Assembly (NCBI RefSeq): GCF_003473485.1
Contig: NC_053046.1
Coordinates: 42,927,832-42,991,831, forward strand
From: Medicago truncatula
Lineage: Eukaryota; Streptophyta; Magnoliopsida; Fabales; Fabaceae
DNA: 64,000 nucleotides
Reading direction: 5' to 3'
The notes below the pieces were generated by a model that saw nothing but the letters and a program-made list of their open reading frames with translations, was not told where the DNA came from and searched no databases. The translations under genes were made by a program, and so were the position numbers. Positions 1-12,325 of the stretch are shown one piece after another. The first letter of the stretch is position 1; each line of letters begins with the position of its first letter.

Positions 1-1294
1 GATTCATGAGTGCATCCATCCTATTAATTGTTTTTACCGTAAATGTACAAGTGATTGTGGAGAAGGGAGAATTAGTAGTTTGGTATTGTAAAATCTGCAG
101 GAATATTATAGAATGGTACGTAATAATCAATTGACTCCAGTTATTCTTTGATGAATTATTGATTTCGTAACTGCTACAATATTTTTTCTGTTGTTGCAAT
201 AACTACTACAATCTATGATTATTTGATAGCTACATTTATGTACTTGTTATTTTTTATTTATCCAGCTTTCTTAACTGCTCTGTACTTAAAACCTTCTCAT
301 TAGTGATAAGCTATTACCAGAATCTATTATGTCAAGCCCAAATTGACATGTATGTGCGTGTGATTTGTTATATTGATACAATAATTACACTTGCATTTTA
401 CGTAGTATTTGATTTCATCTCGTGGCATACAAGTATGTAATAATAAGTGTTGTGTTGTCACTGTCCTAAAAAAGAGTTAAGTTGGGACCCACATTATTCT
501 TACTTATAATTTGCGTGCTCGTGATTTCTCATAATAAGTAATAACCGTTCAACATAAAAAACATAGTATCAAATATTCATCACAAATTCATATGTTTCAG
601 CCACTTAATCTGAAAATTAGATAATTCAAACAAGTCAAATTAATTATTTTATTTTCTATATAATAAAGCTGAGCAAGTAGCAACATTTGGTGGTTCATCA
701 AATTTGAAAGGAGGGAAAAACAAAAGTTTTTAAAATGCAATTTCAATTTCAATAACATAGTGGGAAGCAGTTGCACCCAATATGCCCAAACCCCATGAAT
801 AATACAACCGCTCTTGTTGCCACATGCCATCAACCGTTTACTATTTTTGTTATCATGTTTAAAAATAAATCACACAATTTAGAACATAGTCCCATTTTTA
901 TCTATTTAATGTTTCATCTTTTAAAAACAAAAAAGTTCAATTTGAAGAGACAAAGTTCTCTTTATGTTCCTTGAATTAAACTCATAAGCTGAACCAAAGT
1001 TTATTTAATTTCCATAACCAAAGTTGTGTTATTATTATGAAAACCTTAGAAAGATTGTAACTGACGGTATCACATTATAACACCACCATAACGCTCTCTT
1101 GGTTATTTATTTATTACAATCAGCTACTTCATGCTTCAACTCTAATAAAAATAAAACCGTTACACAATCTTTCTATGTATCTCTTATTTAAGTTTCATTT
1201 CATACTCATAACATAACATGATATATATTCATATTGAAACGTAACACACATTAGAAAGTGTAACATTTTTTCTTATGTGACAAACAAACTAACA
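1..1294. other. 5' flank of the pectinesterase gene, no gene seen
   Basis: AT-rich sequence without a believable reading frame; the two short open frames here have no recognisable composition. It should include the pectinesterase promoter, but I cannot point to a convincing TATA box. A short stretch around 950-975 (reading TCTCTTTATGTTCCTT) recurs at about 14219-14234, upstream of a decayed pectinesterase fragment, so part of this flank was duplicated along with the gene. Confidence 0.5.
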
Positions 1295-3172
1295 ATGATG
1301 TTGTCTTGCAGAGTTGTTGTTGTTTTGTTTGTTATGGTTTTTGTTGAGGTGGATTTAGCAGAATGTGTTAAAGGGGGTGTTAGGAATTACATTAGTTGGG
1401 AAGATTTGATTGTGAATGAACAAAGGTTGGTTGTGAAGAAAAGCAATAATGTTCAAAACAATGTGGTTAGAGTAATTGTGGTTGATCGAAATGGAAAGGG
1501 AGATTCTAAAACTGTTCAAGGTGCAGTTGATTTGGTTCCTAATGGAAACAAACAAAGAGTCAAAATCTACATTTTTCCAGGAACTTACAGGTATGTAATT
1601 ACGTAGTAATTTTTTTTTATATGTAGAAAACTATGAAGCGCCAATACAGACACCAGACACGACACTGACACGTTGACACCTCTCGTAATTTGAGAAAATG
1701 AATTAACGATTGTATGTGTCGGACACCGACACTAGACATACATTTGATGAAAATTGTCGGTGCTATGGAGGTAGAAACGTGATTTGTTCATTTTTTCTTT
1801 CTTTCTTTATAACCATTGCTTTATGTACAATTTGTGCAGAGAAAGAGTGTTTGTGCCAAAAACAAAGCCTTACATATCATTTATAGGTAGAAGAAATCTC
1901 ACAGCAAGTCCTGTGATTACTTGGAACAGTAAATCATCAGACAGAGGTCCAAATGGTCAAGAATTGGGCACATATGGTTCAGCAACTGTAGCAGTTGAAT
2001 CAAATTTTTTCTGTGCAACTGAGATTACTTTTGAGGTAAGTTAAGACATAATTTTTGGCATAGTTCTAAATTGCAATTACGGTTATGTTGTGATCCTTGT
2101 TATTGCGGAAAAATGTAGCGATACAACTAGACCGAAGACCTTGGTTGATATATGCTTGCAGACTATAATTTAATATCATTTTTTGTCACACAATTTAAGA
2201 TTAATAAATAAGCAGTTGTAAATTTAGAAGTTGATGATCTTTGTATGGTGGATGCAGAATACAGTGGTTGCGTCACCAGGTGGACGAGGAATGCAAGCAG
2301 TGGCACTAAGGGTAGACAGTGATAGAGCAATGTTCTATAAAGTTAAGATTAAAGGAACACAAGACACTCTCTTGGACAACACAGGAACTCATTACTTCTA
2401 CAAGTGTCTCATCCAAGGAAAAGTTGATTTCATCTTTGGCAATGCAAAATCACTCTATGAGGTAAAGTAAAATGATCATTTTCTATGTTTTTTTTTACTA
2501 AAATTACAAAACTAGTTTCATATTTGGAACATTGAATGATTCTTGTTGTATACTTATCAGAAGTGTAGGCTTCAATCAATAGCTGAGAACTATGGAGCAA
2601 TTGCAGCACATCATAGGGATTCACCTCTTCAAGATACAGGTTTTTCTTTTGTAGGATGCAGTATTAGAGGAACAGGAAAAGTGTACCTTGGAAGAGCTTG
2701 GGGAGACTACTCAAGAGTAATTTACTCAAATTGTCATATGGATGATATTATTACTCCAGAAGGATGGTCATCATGGAATCATCCAGAAAGAAATAAGTAA
2801 GTGCAACTTTACTTGTTTTATATGTAGCACCGGCACTTCGTTATAGTGTATGACACCAACCGGTGACATGACACCGACATGGCGCTTATATTCAATTATT
2901 TTTTTTGGTCAAATTAATTCTGGTGACGACATGTTAGTGTCGTGAGCAGTATCGGTGTCTGCGTCAATGCTTCATAGTTTGTTCTACATTTGATTTGACA
3001 TTTTATAAGCATTTGGTGTTTCAGGACTGCAGTGTTTGGTGAATTTAAGTGCCATGGAATAGGAGCAAATATAAAAAAGAGGGTGCCTTGGTCAAAACAA
3101 TTCAGCTATGGAGAAGCAAAGCCTTTCTTGGACATTAACTTCATAAATGGTAATCAGTGGCTTAGACTGTAG
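1295..3172 (+). CDS. Pectinesterase, QRT1-like, without PMEI pro-domain (five exons)
   Basis: Exons read as 1295-1590, 1840-2035, 2258-2461, 2561-2796 and 3025-3172. All introns are GT-AG, and the join gives 359 residues plus TAG with phase kept at every junction. The enzyme removes methyl esters from cell-wall homogalacturonan. Residues 1-25 are a hydrophobic signal peptide, so it should be secreted. The family signatures appear in order: GTYRE across the exon 1/2 join, MQAVALR, the QDTL segment, VDFIFG (second catalytic Asp) and LGRAWGDYSR (active-site Arg). No N-terminal inhibitor domain is present, so it is a group 2 enzyme. The stretch SWEDLIV and the end GNQWLRL resemble QUARTET1, which acts in pollen tetrad separation; the QRT1 assignment is inference. 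An upstream in-frame GTG at 1277 is not a plant start, and ATG 1295 begins the signal peptide (ATG 1298 directly follows). Introns 1 and 4 each carry a copy of the same small repeat. Confidence 0.93.
1631..1767. mobile_element. Small foldback repeat (family M), copy 1, pectinesterase intron 1
   Basis: About 137 bp beginning CTATGAAGCGCC, with many GACAC/GTGTC words facing each other, so the ends can pair. Related copies occur at 2824-2977, 19601-19772 and 58651-58785. It has no coding capacity and behaves like a MITE. No clean target duplication was seen around this copy. Confidence 0.6.
2824..2977. mobile_element. Small foldback repeat (family M), copy 2, pectinesterase intron 4
   Basis: Starts near TAGCACCGGCAC and ends GCTTCATAG, the terminal word also found at the end of the 19601-19772 copy and, reversed, at the start of copy 1. 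It is rich in GACACC/GGTGTC. It sits wholly inside intron 4 and touches neither splice site. Confidence 0.6.
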
Positions 3173-3879
3173 TGTAGCAATGCACCAATCAAATGACATA
3201 TATTACTTCATTAATTATTTCCTTGTTTATGAACTTACACATCAACAAATGGAAGAAAAAAAATCTTGTGTTTATATCTTCCCACTGAAACATGGTCTTC
3301 TAAGTTATGATGTTTCTTTGGTTATGTGATAAGTGATTAGTATGGGGTCCTAGATATTGAATCTGTTAAGAATAACCACAAAATCAGAAAAACAGTAGCA
3401 AGATCAAATCAAAATTATAAACTACAAAATGTAAAAGTGCTGGAATTTAATAGAAGAGGGAGCAAAATGAATCACTGAGAAGGGAAGATCAAGTCGGTAT
3501 AAATGAGTCTCATTGGCTATTTGTATCACCGTTATTGAGAAACAATACAATATCATCCAAGTCCTTTCAACACCCTATTTTCGCCGCTTTCTCTATGATC
3601 ACTCAATCTTTCTAATTTTGTTATAATGTAAAGGGTTTACATGAATATAAAAACCTATCTACATAGAGATGCCTTGTGGTATATATAATATAAATAACTG
3701 TAATACAAGCTTTGAACTAATCGTAGTAATAACAGAATCTGGTTAAATCAGTTTGGACTGCTGATATAACATAAATTACAGGAATGTTGTAGCAAACTGC
3801 TGTAACTAAAAGACTAAATGCCGGTACAGCATAACCACTTGAAACAAATTTTTAAAACACTTCAATGCTCTAGTTAGAG
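3173..3879. other. 3' flank of the pectinesterase gene, nothing identified
   Basis: Probably holds the pectinesterase 3' UTR and polyadenylation region just after the stop at 3172. No open frame or repeat is recognisable in the rest. Confidence 0.4.
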
Positions 3880-4330
3880 AGTGAACACTACCATTTGTTG
3901 GTTGCCAAGAAAAAAAAAACAACATAGCTGTTAGACAAACAAAGGAAATTTTTGCTCTTACTAATAAGGTAATCATATTCTTGACTATTGAATTTATTTT
4001 TGTGCATATCGTCTACTATCTGTTTACAATAAAACTCAAAAATGGCATACTGTAGTCTAATGGAACTCGTCGAGTGTATAGCTCTAAGAAGGCCCCAAGC
4101 ACAAGCCTCTAACGGTGACATCTCTGTCTACACCAATCTGAATGGGCCATTACATCTTCCAATATTTTCATCTATAAGAGCTCTAATCTGCATGTTCGAG
4201 CCAAACTGAGTTGATGGCATGATGGCCCTAGGATCAACCTTACACCTGAGCGATGAAGTATGACCAATGTTCACTAGAGAACCATCTCCAATTTTTCATA
4301 TATAGCCTCTCTCCATCAAAATTTGAGAAG
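3880..4330 (-). pseudogene. Decayed RNase H-like fragment of a LINE-type retroelement
   Basis: The minus-strand frame 4121-3888 reads EACAWGLLRAI, then FEFYCKQIVDDMHKNK and later LISKSKNFLCLSNSYVV. This is the plant non-LTR RNase H layout (the EA..W.L..A helix, the E.DC..VV.D strand and the NS.YVV.FV end), but two catalytic-region residues are altered and the upstream part is out of frame. It is a relic with no complete open frame. The minus-strand sequence upstream to about 4330 appears to belong to the same fragment, but that part is weaker. Confidence 0.55.
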
Positions 4331-5155
4331 AACGAATGTTACGCCACACATAACTAAAGTAGAAAATGCAGGAAATTAAAAGAAGAGAATGAGAAGAGAG
4401 TTTGACAATTTGTAGATATAAACGAGGATTGATTCCTCTAAAGTGAGTAATTAGTATTAGTGAAGTGAGAAATCAATGGTTGATGCACATATTAATTTGC
4501 TTATCACGGTTAATATTCCTCAATTTCCTCTCTAAAATGAATTGTTCACTTTAGAAGCGCTTGTCCATATATACGAGGTCAGTTTTGGAGACCTAATACA
4601 CGAAAGATAGAGCAAAATTAATCACTATTCACTACGAGGAGGGAAGAACAAAATCAAGTTGATACATAGAGTTTACATGAATATGTCTCACACCTAAAAG
4701 CACCTACCTGCATAGAGATACCCTATGCTATATTTATGCAACTGAAATTCAAGGTTGAACTAATAGTATTATAAGTTATAACACAAATCAGTTATGACTA
4801 GTAAATGATGTAACATACATAATAGTAGAATGTTGCAGCAAACAACTGCTATAACTGAAAACTGAATGCTACAGCATAATCACTTGAAAACAAATTTTGA
4901 GATACTTCGACAATATATCATAATATCCTAACAATAAATATAACAAGTAATCCTTAAAATATGTAAAATTCATCAATTTAGTTCTTTTTAACTATAAAGA
5001 TCATAGGGACTAAATTGAAAGATTTCACTTAGTTTTATTTTTTGAAATAAGGATTTCACTTAGTTTAGAAACTACTTATTATGTATAGTTTAGGGACTAA
5101 TTGAGTAAAAAAAGAGTTAAATTGATGGTTTATTCTAAAATTTTAATATACGACT

Positions 5156-6990
5156 AAGTGTATGCCGGTGGGGAGAATTGATTTTGATAGAATTGAGTTT
5201 GAGAGAATTGATTTTGATTATAGGTGAGTTTGAGATGAATTGGTTTATGTTTGAATACACTTGTTTAAAAGTGATTGTTATGAGTTGATGTTGTTTGGAT
5301 AGTTTAAATCAAAATTGATTTTGAATGTAAAATGACCAAACACCCCTAAACATAGAATTTCTTATATTTTGTCAAAAAAATAAAAAATTATATCACATTT
5401 GTCAAAGCTGTATTTTTTAACGTGTAGTGATAAAAAAAAATCACATTTATAACAAAAATAACTGCAACCCAACCCAACTTAAAACTAAAAAAAAATAATT
5501 TTCTTTTTTCAACAAAAAAACACTGCGTCCAATAAAAAAGAAAAAACTACCACACTTCTTTTTCTTAATTTCTGCATATCCCTTCAATTTCTCCACAACC
5601 TTCTTCACGGTTTCTACACACTTCCTCATCTCTCAATACACAACTGCAATTTCTTCCTCTATCTCACAATAATTTCATTCCATTCTTTCTACCATCCTTA
5701 TTGAATAAACTGAAAGCTTCTTTGTGCAATGACCTTCGACTTGCAGAAGGAAATTCAGATCCTTGTGATTGAAATTCAGATATGTGTGGTTGAGTTCCAA
5801 GGTAAAATACAAGGTTGAAATGATGTGAAGTAATGAAAGGAAGAAAGTTTGTAAGAAAGAGAAATTGAAGGCTTGAATTTATGGGTAATTTGGTAAAGTA
5901 CCTGCCACTTGAGAAATTATAGGTTGTACCTGTGTTTTCTCTAACGTAGAAGCTAGGAATTCCTGCTTTAGTTGTACCTGCGTTTTGGTCTCAAAACTGA
6001 GTTTTTTGGAAGCGCTTTTCATTCACCCAAACAAGAAAAATATTCTGGAATGGAAAAGAAAACAGAGGTTTGGCTGCTTCAAACGGGTTGCCAAACACAT
6101 ACTAATAGATATTAGGTTTTTATATTAGACCAAACTCATCTTTACAAAATCACGTAAAGTGAGAGATATCACTATTTAGTGTGTGTTTTGTTCAGCTTTG
6201 GATATAATTGATTCTGATAGAATTGATTTTGATAGAATTGATTTTGAAAGAATTAATTTATGTTTGGATACAATAATGCAGAATTGATTAAACAAACTGA
6301 ATGTTGTTTGGATAGTTTTTATTAAAATTGCTTTTGAATGTATAATTACTAAAATGGACATAGCTAAATTCAAGTAAATGTGCCTAGTCGAATTTATATG
6401 TAGATCAATACTAAATGTAGATATATAATTTAATTGAACTAAATAAATTTTATATATATTAATTTAAAACATAATATACACGATCATTAAACTAAATTTT
6501 TTTACAAAATATTTGTTCATATATTTTTTGATAAAATATATTTAAGTTAAATAATACAAGAGTTAGTTGCCAAAAATGATAAAATATAGCGTAAAAGAAA
6601 TGTAAAAGAAAAAATACTGTAAATCTGAATGGAGACACCGTAAAGAAAAATTTAAAATTTGGTAAGTCATGACCATAAATATTTTTTGGGCGCTAATTTG
6701 GTTCGTTAAGTTTTCTAATTAAATTTGGTTCATCAAATTAAATTACAAAGCAAAAAGAAGGAGAATTGATAAAGGGCAATAAAGAAAAATAATAGGTTGT
6801 AACAATCAAAATAGAAAATTTAATGTAGAATTGATTCTAGAAAAGCTAAAAGTTAGGATTTTTAGCTTTAAGGACAATTGCTTTTGGAGGATAGAATCAA
6901 TTCTTAAAAGTTAAACCAAACACCATTAAAAACTCAGTTTTTCACTTTTGAAGATTATAGAATCACTTGTTAGTGCTGATAAGTCAAACC
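5156..6990. repeat. Two copies of a noncoding AT-rich dispersed repeat
   Basis: 5156-5350 and 6178-6365 are clearly homologous. Both carry iterations of GAATTGATTTTGATAGAATT followed by GATGTTGTTTGGATAGTTT (or GAATGTTG...) and then a GATTTTGAATGTA-type stretch. Homology beyond those cores weakens. Phrases such as CCAAACAC and AAACCAAACA near 6090 and 6980 suggest the ends of nonautonomous DNA transposons, but I could not fix the termini. No gene is visible between 4330 and 7470. Confidence 0.45.
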
Positions 6991-7470
6991 AAACAATAGT
7001 TAATTATTCAGGATGTTACATTTCTACCTTATAAAAATTTCATTCCCAAAATTTATACTAGATATAAAAAACTAAAATGAGACAAAGCTATGTGCTCCAT
7101 AGATGAGATCCAATGGAAAAAAAAAATGAACCAATAAAAATTTGTTAGTTAGTTTTTTCCGTTTTTCCAATTTTTTTATGAGATCCCAAATAACTAAATC
7201 AAACAAATGAATAATAAATAAATTAGATCGATTTAATTCGGTTCAATAGAATACATTTTTTAAAATAAAGAATTTCTTTTGCAATTACTCAAAATAATCC
7301 TTTAAAAAATAAAAAGAAGAGTAGAGACTCAGTTTAATTCCTCACAAAATTCTCATGACCTAATTTAGATTCGATAAAGATTAATGGTACTAGTCACACC
7401 CAAAAAAAAACAAGTTACACTCTAGAATGACTAATATACCCTTTAATTAAAATAAAAATTTCAAATCAAC

Positions 7471-7806
7471 TAAATTTACATTAACGTAAATTGAACATAA
7501 GTAAACTTAATTTACATTAACTTAGATTGAACGTCAGTGTAAACTTAATTTACATTAACCTAGATTGAACGTAAGTAAACTTAATTTACATTAACCTCTT
7601 ATATACATACGTAAACTAAATTTACATTAACCTAAATTGAACATAAGTAAACTTAATTTACATTAACCTAAATTGAATGTAAGTAAACTGAATTTACACT
7701 AACCTAAATTGAACATACGTAAACTTGAATTTACATTAACCTACATACGTAAACTACACTAACCCCTTTTATATACATACACGTAAACTTAATTTACACT
7801 AACCTC
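7471..7806. repeat. Degenerate tandem repeat, about 36-bp unit
   Basis: Around nine imperfect copies of a unit reading roughly GTAAACTTAATTTACATT, then AACCTAAATTGAACATAA. Units vary by small substitutions and two carry insertions such as TATATACATACG. Each unit contains the near-palindrome TAAACTTAATTTA, so single units could fold. It lies between the pectinesterase and the ISY1 gene with no overlap with either. Confidence 0.85.
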
Positions 7807-8333
7807 TCACTTAAAATCAAATTGAAAGGCATATCTCATACCAAAACAAACAATAAACAAATAGAAACTCATCGAAAATGAAATTCATGAAATTCACTAA
7901 CCTTTATGAATATAGTACATATCAATAACAAAGATGTTGATTCAGATATTGGTTGCACATCTATGGTGATTTGTGGATGAAAGGGGATAAGGGTTCAAAA
8001 TGATCATAAAAGATGAATTTTTAAAAATTTACATGAAGAGGACAATTTTGGTATTATTGTAAAATTTTAAATAAATTTGGATGTAACTTTCAAAGATTAA
8101 TTTTGATATTTGTTACAGGAATTTCTTTAAAAAAAATCAGGAGGGATTAAATTAAATTAAATTTTAAATCAGAATCTTCACTCAAAACAAAAAGATGGAG
8201 TAAGTTTTTTCTAACACTATTATCTTCGTTATCAAATAAACAAAGAAAATATCACCTTCTGAGAAGAGGGGTTTAGGGTTCTATTCACAAAAGCGATTCG
8301 TTAGTGTGTTCGATCTCGTTTTCATTCATCCAT

Positions 8334-8357
8334 AAGAAGAAGAAGAAGAAGAAGAAA
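8334..8357 (+). repeat. (GAA)n microsatellite in the ISY1 5' leader
   Basis: About eight AGA/GAA triplets ending 25 bp before the ATG at 8383. GAA/CTT runs are common in plant 5' UTRs. Confidence 0.8.
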
Positions 8358-8382
8358 CCGTTTTCATCAGAATCAAGCAAAG

Positions 8383-9294
8383 ATGGCTCGTAACGAAGAG
8401 AAAGCTCAATCGATGCTGAATCGATTCATCACCATGAAAGCTGAGGAAAAGAAGAAACCAAAAGAACGCCGTCCTTTTCTCGCTTCTGAATGTCGTGACC
8501 TAAACGAAGCCGACAAATGGCGTCAGCAAATCATGCGCGAAATCGGCCGCAAAGTCGCCGAGATTCAAAACGAAGGTCTCGGCGAACACCGTCTTCGTGA
8601 TCTCAACGACGAAATTAACAAACTCATTCGTGAGAAATCGCATTGGGAGAGGAGAATTGTTGAGCTTGGAGGACCGAATTACGCGAGGCATTCTGCGAAA
8701 ATGACTGATTTGGATGGGAATATTGTTGATGTCCCTAACCCTAGTGGAAGGGGGCCCGGGTATAGATATTTCGGTGCAGCGAAGAAATTGCCTGGGGTTA
8801 GGGAGCTTTTTGAGAAGCCGCCGGAGTTGAGGAAACGAAGGACGAGATATGATATTTATAAGAGGATTAATGCTGCTTATTATGGTTATAGGGATGATGA
8901 AGATGGGATATTGGAGCGAGTTGAGGCTCCGGCTGAGGAATGTATGAGACGCGAGGCGGTTGAGGAGTGGGAGAGGTTGGATAGGATAAGGAAGGAAGCT
9001 AGGAAGGCTGTGAGGAGTGGGGAGGTTGTTGAGGTTACTGCGGCTACGAGGGAGATACTTCATGAGGAAGAGGAGGATGTGGTGGAGGAGGAGAGGATGA
9101 AAGAGAGAGAGATGAGGGAGAGGTTGGATGAGAAAGAGAGGGAATTTGTTGTGCATGTGCCGTTGCCGGATGAGAAGGAGATTGAGAAGATGGTGTTGCA
9201 GAAGAAGAAGGCGGATTTGTTGAATCGGTATGTGAGTGATGTGCTTATGGAGGAGCAGACTGAAGCTAAGGATTTGCTTAACATTCATCGCTAG
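8383..9294 (+). CDS. ISY1: Pre-mRNA-splicing factor ISY1 homologue (single exon)
   Basis: 303 residues from ATG 8383 to TAG 9292-9294, intronless. ISY1 is a component of the spliceosomal NineTeen-associated/activated complex in the nucleus and supports the first and second steps of splicing. The opening MARNEEKAQSMLNRFITMK and the following block with RRPFLASEC, ADKWRQQIMREI, the LRDLNDEIN helix and HWERRIVELGGPNY are the conserved Isy1 core (about residues 1-110). The GYRYFGAAKKLPGVRELFE block (about 126-144) follows, then a charged coiled-coil C-terminus. The length suits the plant family. The (GAA)n leader and no nearby upstream ATG support the start. A 262-residue open frame on the opposite strand is a shadow. 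Confidence 0.95.
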   Translation: MARNEEKAQSMLNRFITMKAEEKKKPKERRPFLASECRDLNEADKWRQQIMREIGRKVAEIQNEGLGEHRLRDLNDEINKLIREKSHWERRIVELGGPNYARHSAKMTDLDGNIVDVPNPSGRGPGYRYFGAAKKLPGVRELFEKPPELRKRRTRYDIYKRINAAYYGYRDDEDGILERVEAPAEECMRREAVEEWERLDRIRKEARKAVRSGEVVEVTAATREILHEEEEDVVEEERMKEREMRERLDEKEREFVVHVPLPDEKEIEKMVLQKKKADLLNRYVSDVLMEEQTEAKDLLNIHR

Positions 9295-10702
9295 ATATAG
9301 GTTGGTGGTGTTTATGTTTGGCTTTGAATCAGTACTTTTTGGTTACATTACATGTTGCAATTGATTTAGATTAGATTCAAGGAATCTGTTCGTACTATGT
9401 TTGAAGTTTTTTGTAAGATCTTAGTATTGTTGTAAATTGCATTGAATGGTGTCTTCAGACATAGTTCAATCAACAAATTTTATCCAGCAAAGATTGTGAG
9501 GCTTTAGCTCTGAGTCTTAGGAATCATTTGCGTTACGGTGGGATTCCGTGCTTATAACTTTTGTGTTTGATTTCTTTTATAGTTAAATTGGATTCTGTTT
9601 TTAGCTGTAGTACTAAGAGTTTGGTGTTTGTTTTTTCTGCACCATGAAAGTTAGAACTTACAATAAATAGATGAGTAGTGTTTACTGTCATAATCTTTTG
9701 GTTTGTTTGAATTTTGGTTAATTACTGGGAAAATAATGAATTAGATGAATCAGAATGGAAATAAGTATGCTAATTCACCATAGAGTAAACTATTTTGTTC
9801 TGAGTTATCATTGAGGAAATCATAATGCATCCTGTTGTCATTTTTGAGTTTCTATCATCCAACACATTTTTGAGTTTATATCATCCAACACAAGGATATT
9901 ATCATGGTTATTGTTTTATTGGTTCATCAGTATAACTCGCTTTCCTGTTATCTCTTGAGCTATATTTTTTATGTTTTGGTTTATTCTTAATTTTTTTTAC
10001 TTCAATGAAAAGCCTTGATGGTGCAGTATCTGAGTAGCCTTTATGGTTTGGCTCGTATAGAATAGAAAGCACAATGAACTGATGAAGTTACATCTTTTTT
10101 TTCTTCAACTTCTCCAATCAAACATGTTTCCTTCTCTGCATTTTGTTTCAATTCCTCTTACTGAATTTGCGCTTTGGTTTTTTGTTTAACATTCAGTGTT
10201 TTCCCAGCGAAGTATTAGAACACCTTGTTTATTTTTATTTTTGGTGATGCTAGATCTGTAGTGTGATTTGGTTAAAGACATATTCAAATGGTTACTGTAT
10301 AGCTTTCAATTGAATTTTCTGATCAGTTCATGCTGATAGAAAAATCATTAGCTTTCAATTGAATTTTCAACATTGAGAGCTTTGTCCTGGATTTTGATAA
10401 CAATCTTTCAGATGTATCATGAATACTACATGCATTGATAATATTAAAATGTTGGTAAGAACTCTGCTGATTTGTGTGGCTGTAAAAACAGTTGTTTGCA
10501 ATGGGAGTGAAGTTTGCTTCCATTATTCCCCATCAATGGATTGAATTCTTAAATTTAAGCGATTCCATTAATATATATTTTTAGACTCTACAAAATACTA
10601 TTCTATCAAGTGTGGTCCTTACAAAAAATTTCATTCATGTCTAGTCTCTTATTTGATGAGTTTAGCTACTAAACATGGGTGACAGACTAAATATAAATGA
10701 AA
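9295..10702. other. ISY1 3' region and intergenic DNA, no gene seen
   Basis: Likely 3' UTR for the first few hundred bases (T-rich, with AATGAA/AATAAA-like words around 9440-9670). The remainder has only short open frames with no recognisable product. Around 10590-10930 a weak inverted arrangement (CTATCAAGTGTGGTCCTTA versus TAGGACTAAGCTTGATAG) surrounds the small MITE listed next, suggesting an older element hosting a younger one. Confidence 0.4.
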
Positions 10703-10842
10703 GAGGAGTGCTGCGGACACTCTCTTTCTAACCCATGCGGGTCTCACCACTTTATGTGGGATGGATTTCCAAAGCGTGAGACTCATGAATTTCACTCAAT
10801 AAAAGAGTGAGTGTTAGAAAGAGAATGTTCATAGCATTTCTC
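10703..10842. mobile_element. 140-bp hAT-type MITE with 8-bp target duplication
   Basis: Begins GAGGAGTGCTGCGGACACTC and ends GTTCATAGCATTTCTC. The inner arms TCTCTTTCTAAC and GTTAGAAAGAGA are exact inverted copies. It is flanked by AAATGAAA at 10695-10702 and 10843-10850, an 8-bp direct repeat as expected for hAT transposition. Noncoding. Confidence 0.82.
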
Positions 10843-12169
10843 AAATGAAAATTCTTATAGGACTAAGCTTGATAGAAATATATTTATTGGGATTAAACCA
10901 TATTTAACCCTTAAAGATTCTTGTCATAACTTGGTTGTGATCAAGACACTTCTATTCTGTCACTGGCGAAGAGTTCAGATGTTTCAGGAAAACGATCTCT
11001 AATCATATTGCTGGAACCATTATTTAAAGCCTCCAGAGGTTTGTTAATATGAGTTTAGCCCAGTCATGAGTGGCTATTATTATTATGGTATTACCTCTGT
11101 TTGGAAGTTGTACTTTAGTATTTAGCTATATGTGGTGGTTACTTAGGTATTTCATAATATATCCAGTTATGCTTGGTTTAGGTTAAGATTATTGTATAAT
11201 TAGTTACTCCAATGTTGATTTATTACTGCAACTACTTGGTGGTAATTGTATCCAGCTTGTATTAGTTAAATAGCTAATATATATTTATAGAAGAGGAGTG
11301 TGTTTCTTGTATAATTTTTAATAGAATTACAGTGTCGGATCACCATGTGCTCCATTTCACGTATTTGAACTTTTGTATACTGAAATGAAATGTTTAACAT
11401 CTGAGTGTACTCAACTATTCTGCATAATCTTGTGGAAATTGTGGAGAGCTAGGAATTGTGTTGTCTTCAATCACCTATTAGCTAACCCCATTGATCTGTT
11501 TTGCCGTTGTGCCTTTTCCTTTTGTGCCTCGGTGTTCATCTTCAGGTTCTTGGTGCATTTTGTGAGGCTTCGGTGTTGGGGTTTTATTCAGTTTTTTGGG
11601 ACTGCTTTTCATTATATAAGTTTCTTGTGTCTAATTTATAGTGTGCAAGTTTTGCGGTGGTATGTTTAGCTGTCAATTTGACAACATTAGCTCCAACTTC
11701 CAAGTGCGTAGATAAAGTCTTTATGTGCTTGCTTGAATTTTAGTTTGAGTTGCTGCTATATTAACCTGGATTTTGGCTTGGCTACGGTGTCCTATTAGTC
11801 TTCTGCTGTTGTGTATTTTGGTGGCCTGTTGTAGCTTTGTGGTCTGTTTTTTTCCCTGCGATTGCAGTGGCGTTGAATCCATTTTGGCAAAGGAATAGAA
11901 ATCATTTTCTTTAAATCTTCCTTATTACTAAACAGACTTTGGATTTGTTTGTTGAAATCATAATTTTTCCCCAAGACAACGAAATTTGCATGTAAAAGAA
12001 TTAGTAGAGCTGAGCAAAGAGACCATGCGCTCACAGTTAGTCAATTTACACTGTTGGAGTAAATATCTGAATTGCATCTTTCTCTTGAAATCCAATTATT
12101 TAAATTCACTGACTGTATGAATGAATGCATGGTTACTTGACAGCAGGGAATTTTGATCAGTAGAGTCGG

Positions 12170-12325
12170 TGCAATGCTGTAATTACTTGGAATAGTGAGT
12201 CATCTGACCGAACTTTGTTACCAAGGATAGTGTTAGAAGTTGTCGATCTTTGGGTGGTGGTAGCAAAACATGGTTATTGCATTGCCTGGTCGAAAGGGCA
12301 TGCAAGCAGCGGTGCTGAGGGGATT
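12170..12325 (+). pseudogene. Decayed pectinesterase exon relic
   Basis: TGTAATTACTTGGAATAGTG at about 12177 matches the start of the WNSKSSD segment of pectinesterase exon 2. The stretch ending ATTGCATTGCCTGG, then GGGCATGCAAGCAGCGGTGCT, matches the exon 3 segment coding VVASPGGRGMQAVAL. The part between is collapsed and frameshifted, and the intron 2 junction region looks partly retained (GATCTTTGGGTGGTGG versus GATCTTTGTATGGTGG). It is not expressible as an enzyme: no open frame and both key Asp segments are missing. Confidence 0.75.

Noticed and set aside
7471-7806. Regular repeats considered as a CRISPR-like array
   Set aside because: Units are contiguous and degenerate with no unique spacers, and the window is clearly plant nuclear DNA.
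8500-9288. 262-codon open frame on the minus strand opposite ISY1
   Set aside because: Shadow of the ISY1 codon pattern (GAG/AAG-rich sense gives Leu/Ser/Phe antisense); no motif and no independent support.
11373-11669. Frame with WKLWRARNCVVFNH, reminiscent of the linker before LINE RNase H
   Set aside because: The short phrase fits, but nothing downstream continues as RNase H and no A-tail or duplication was found; too weak to call.
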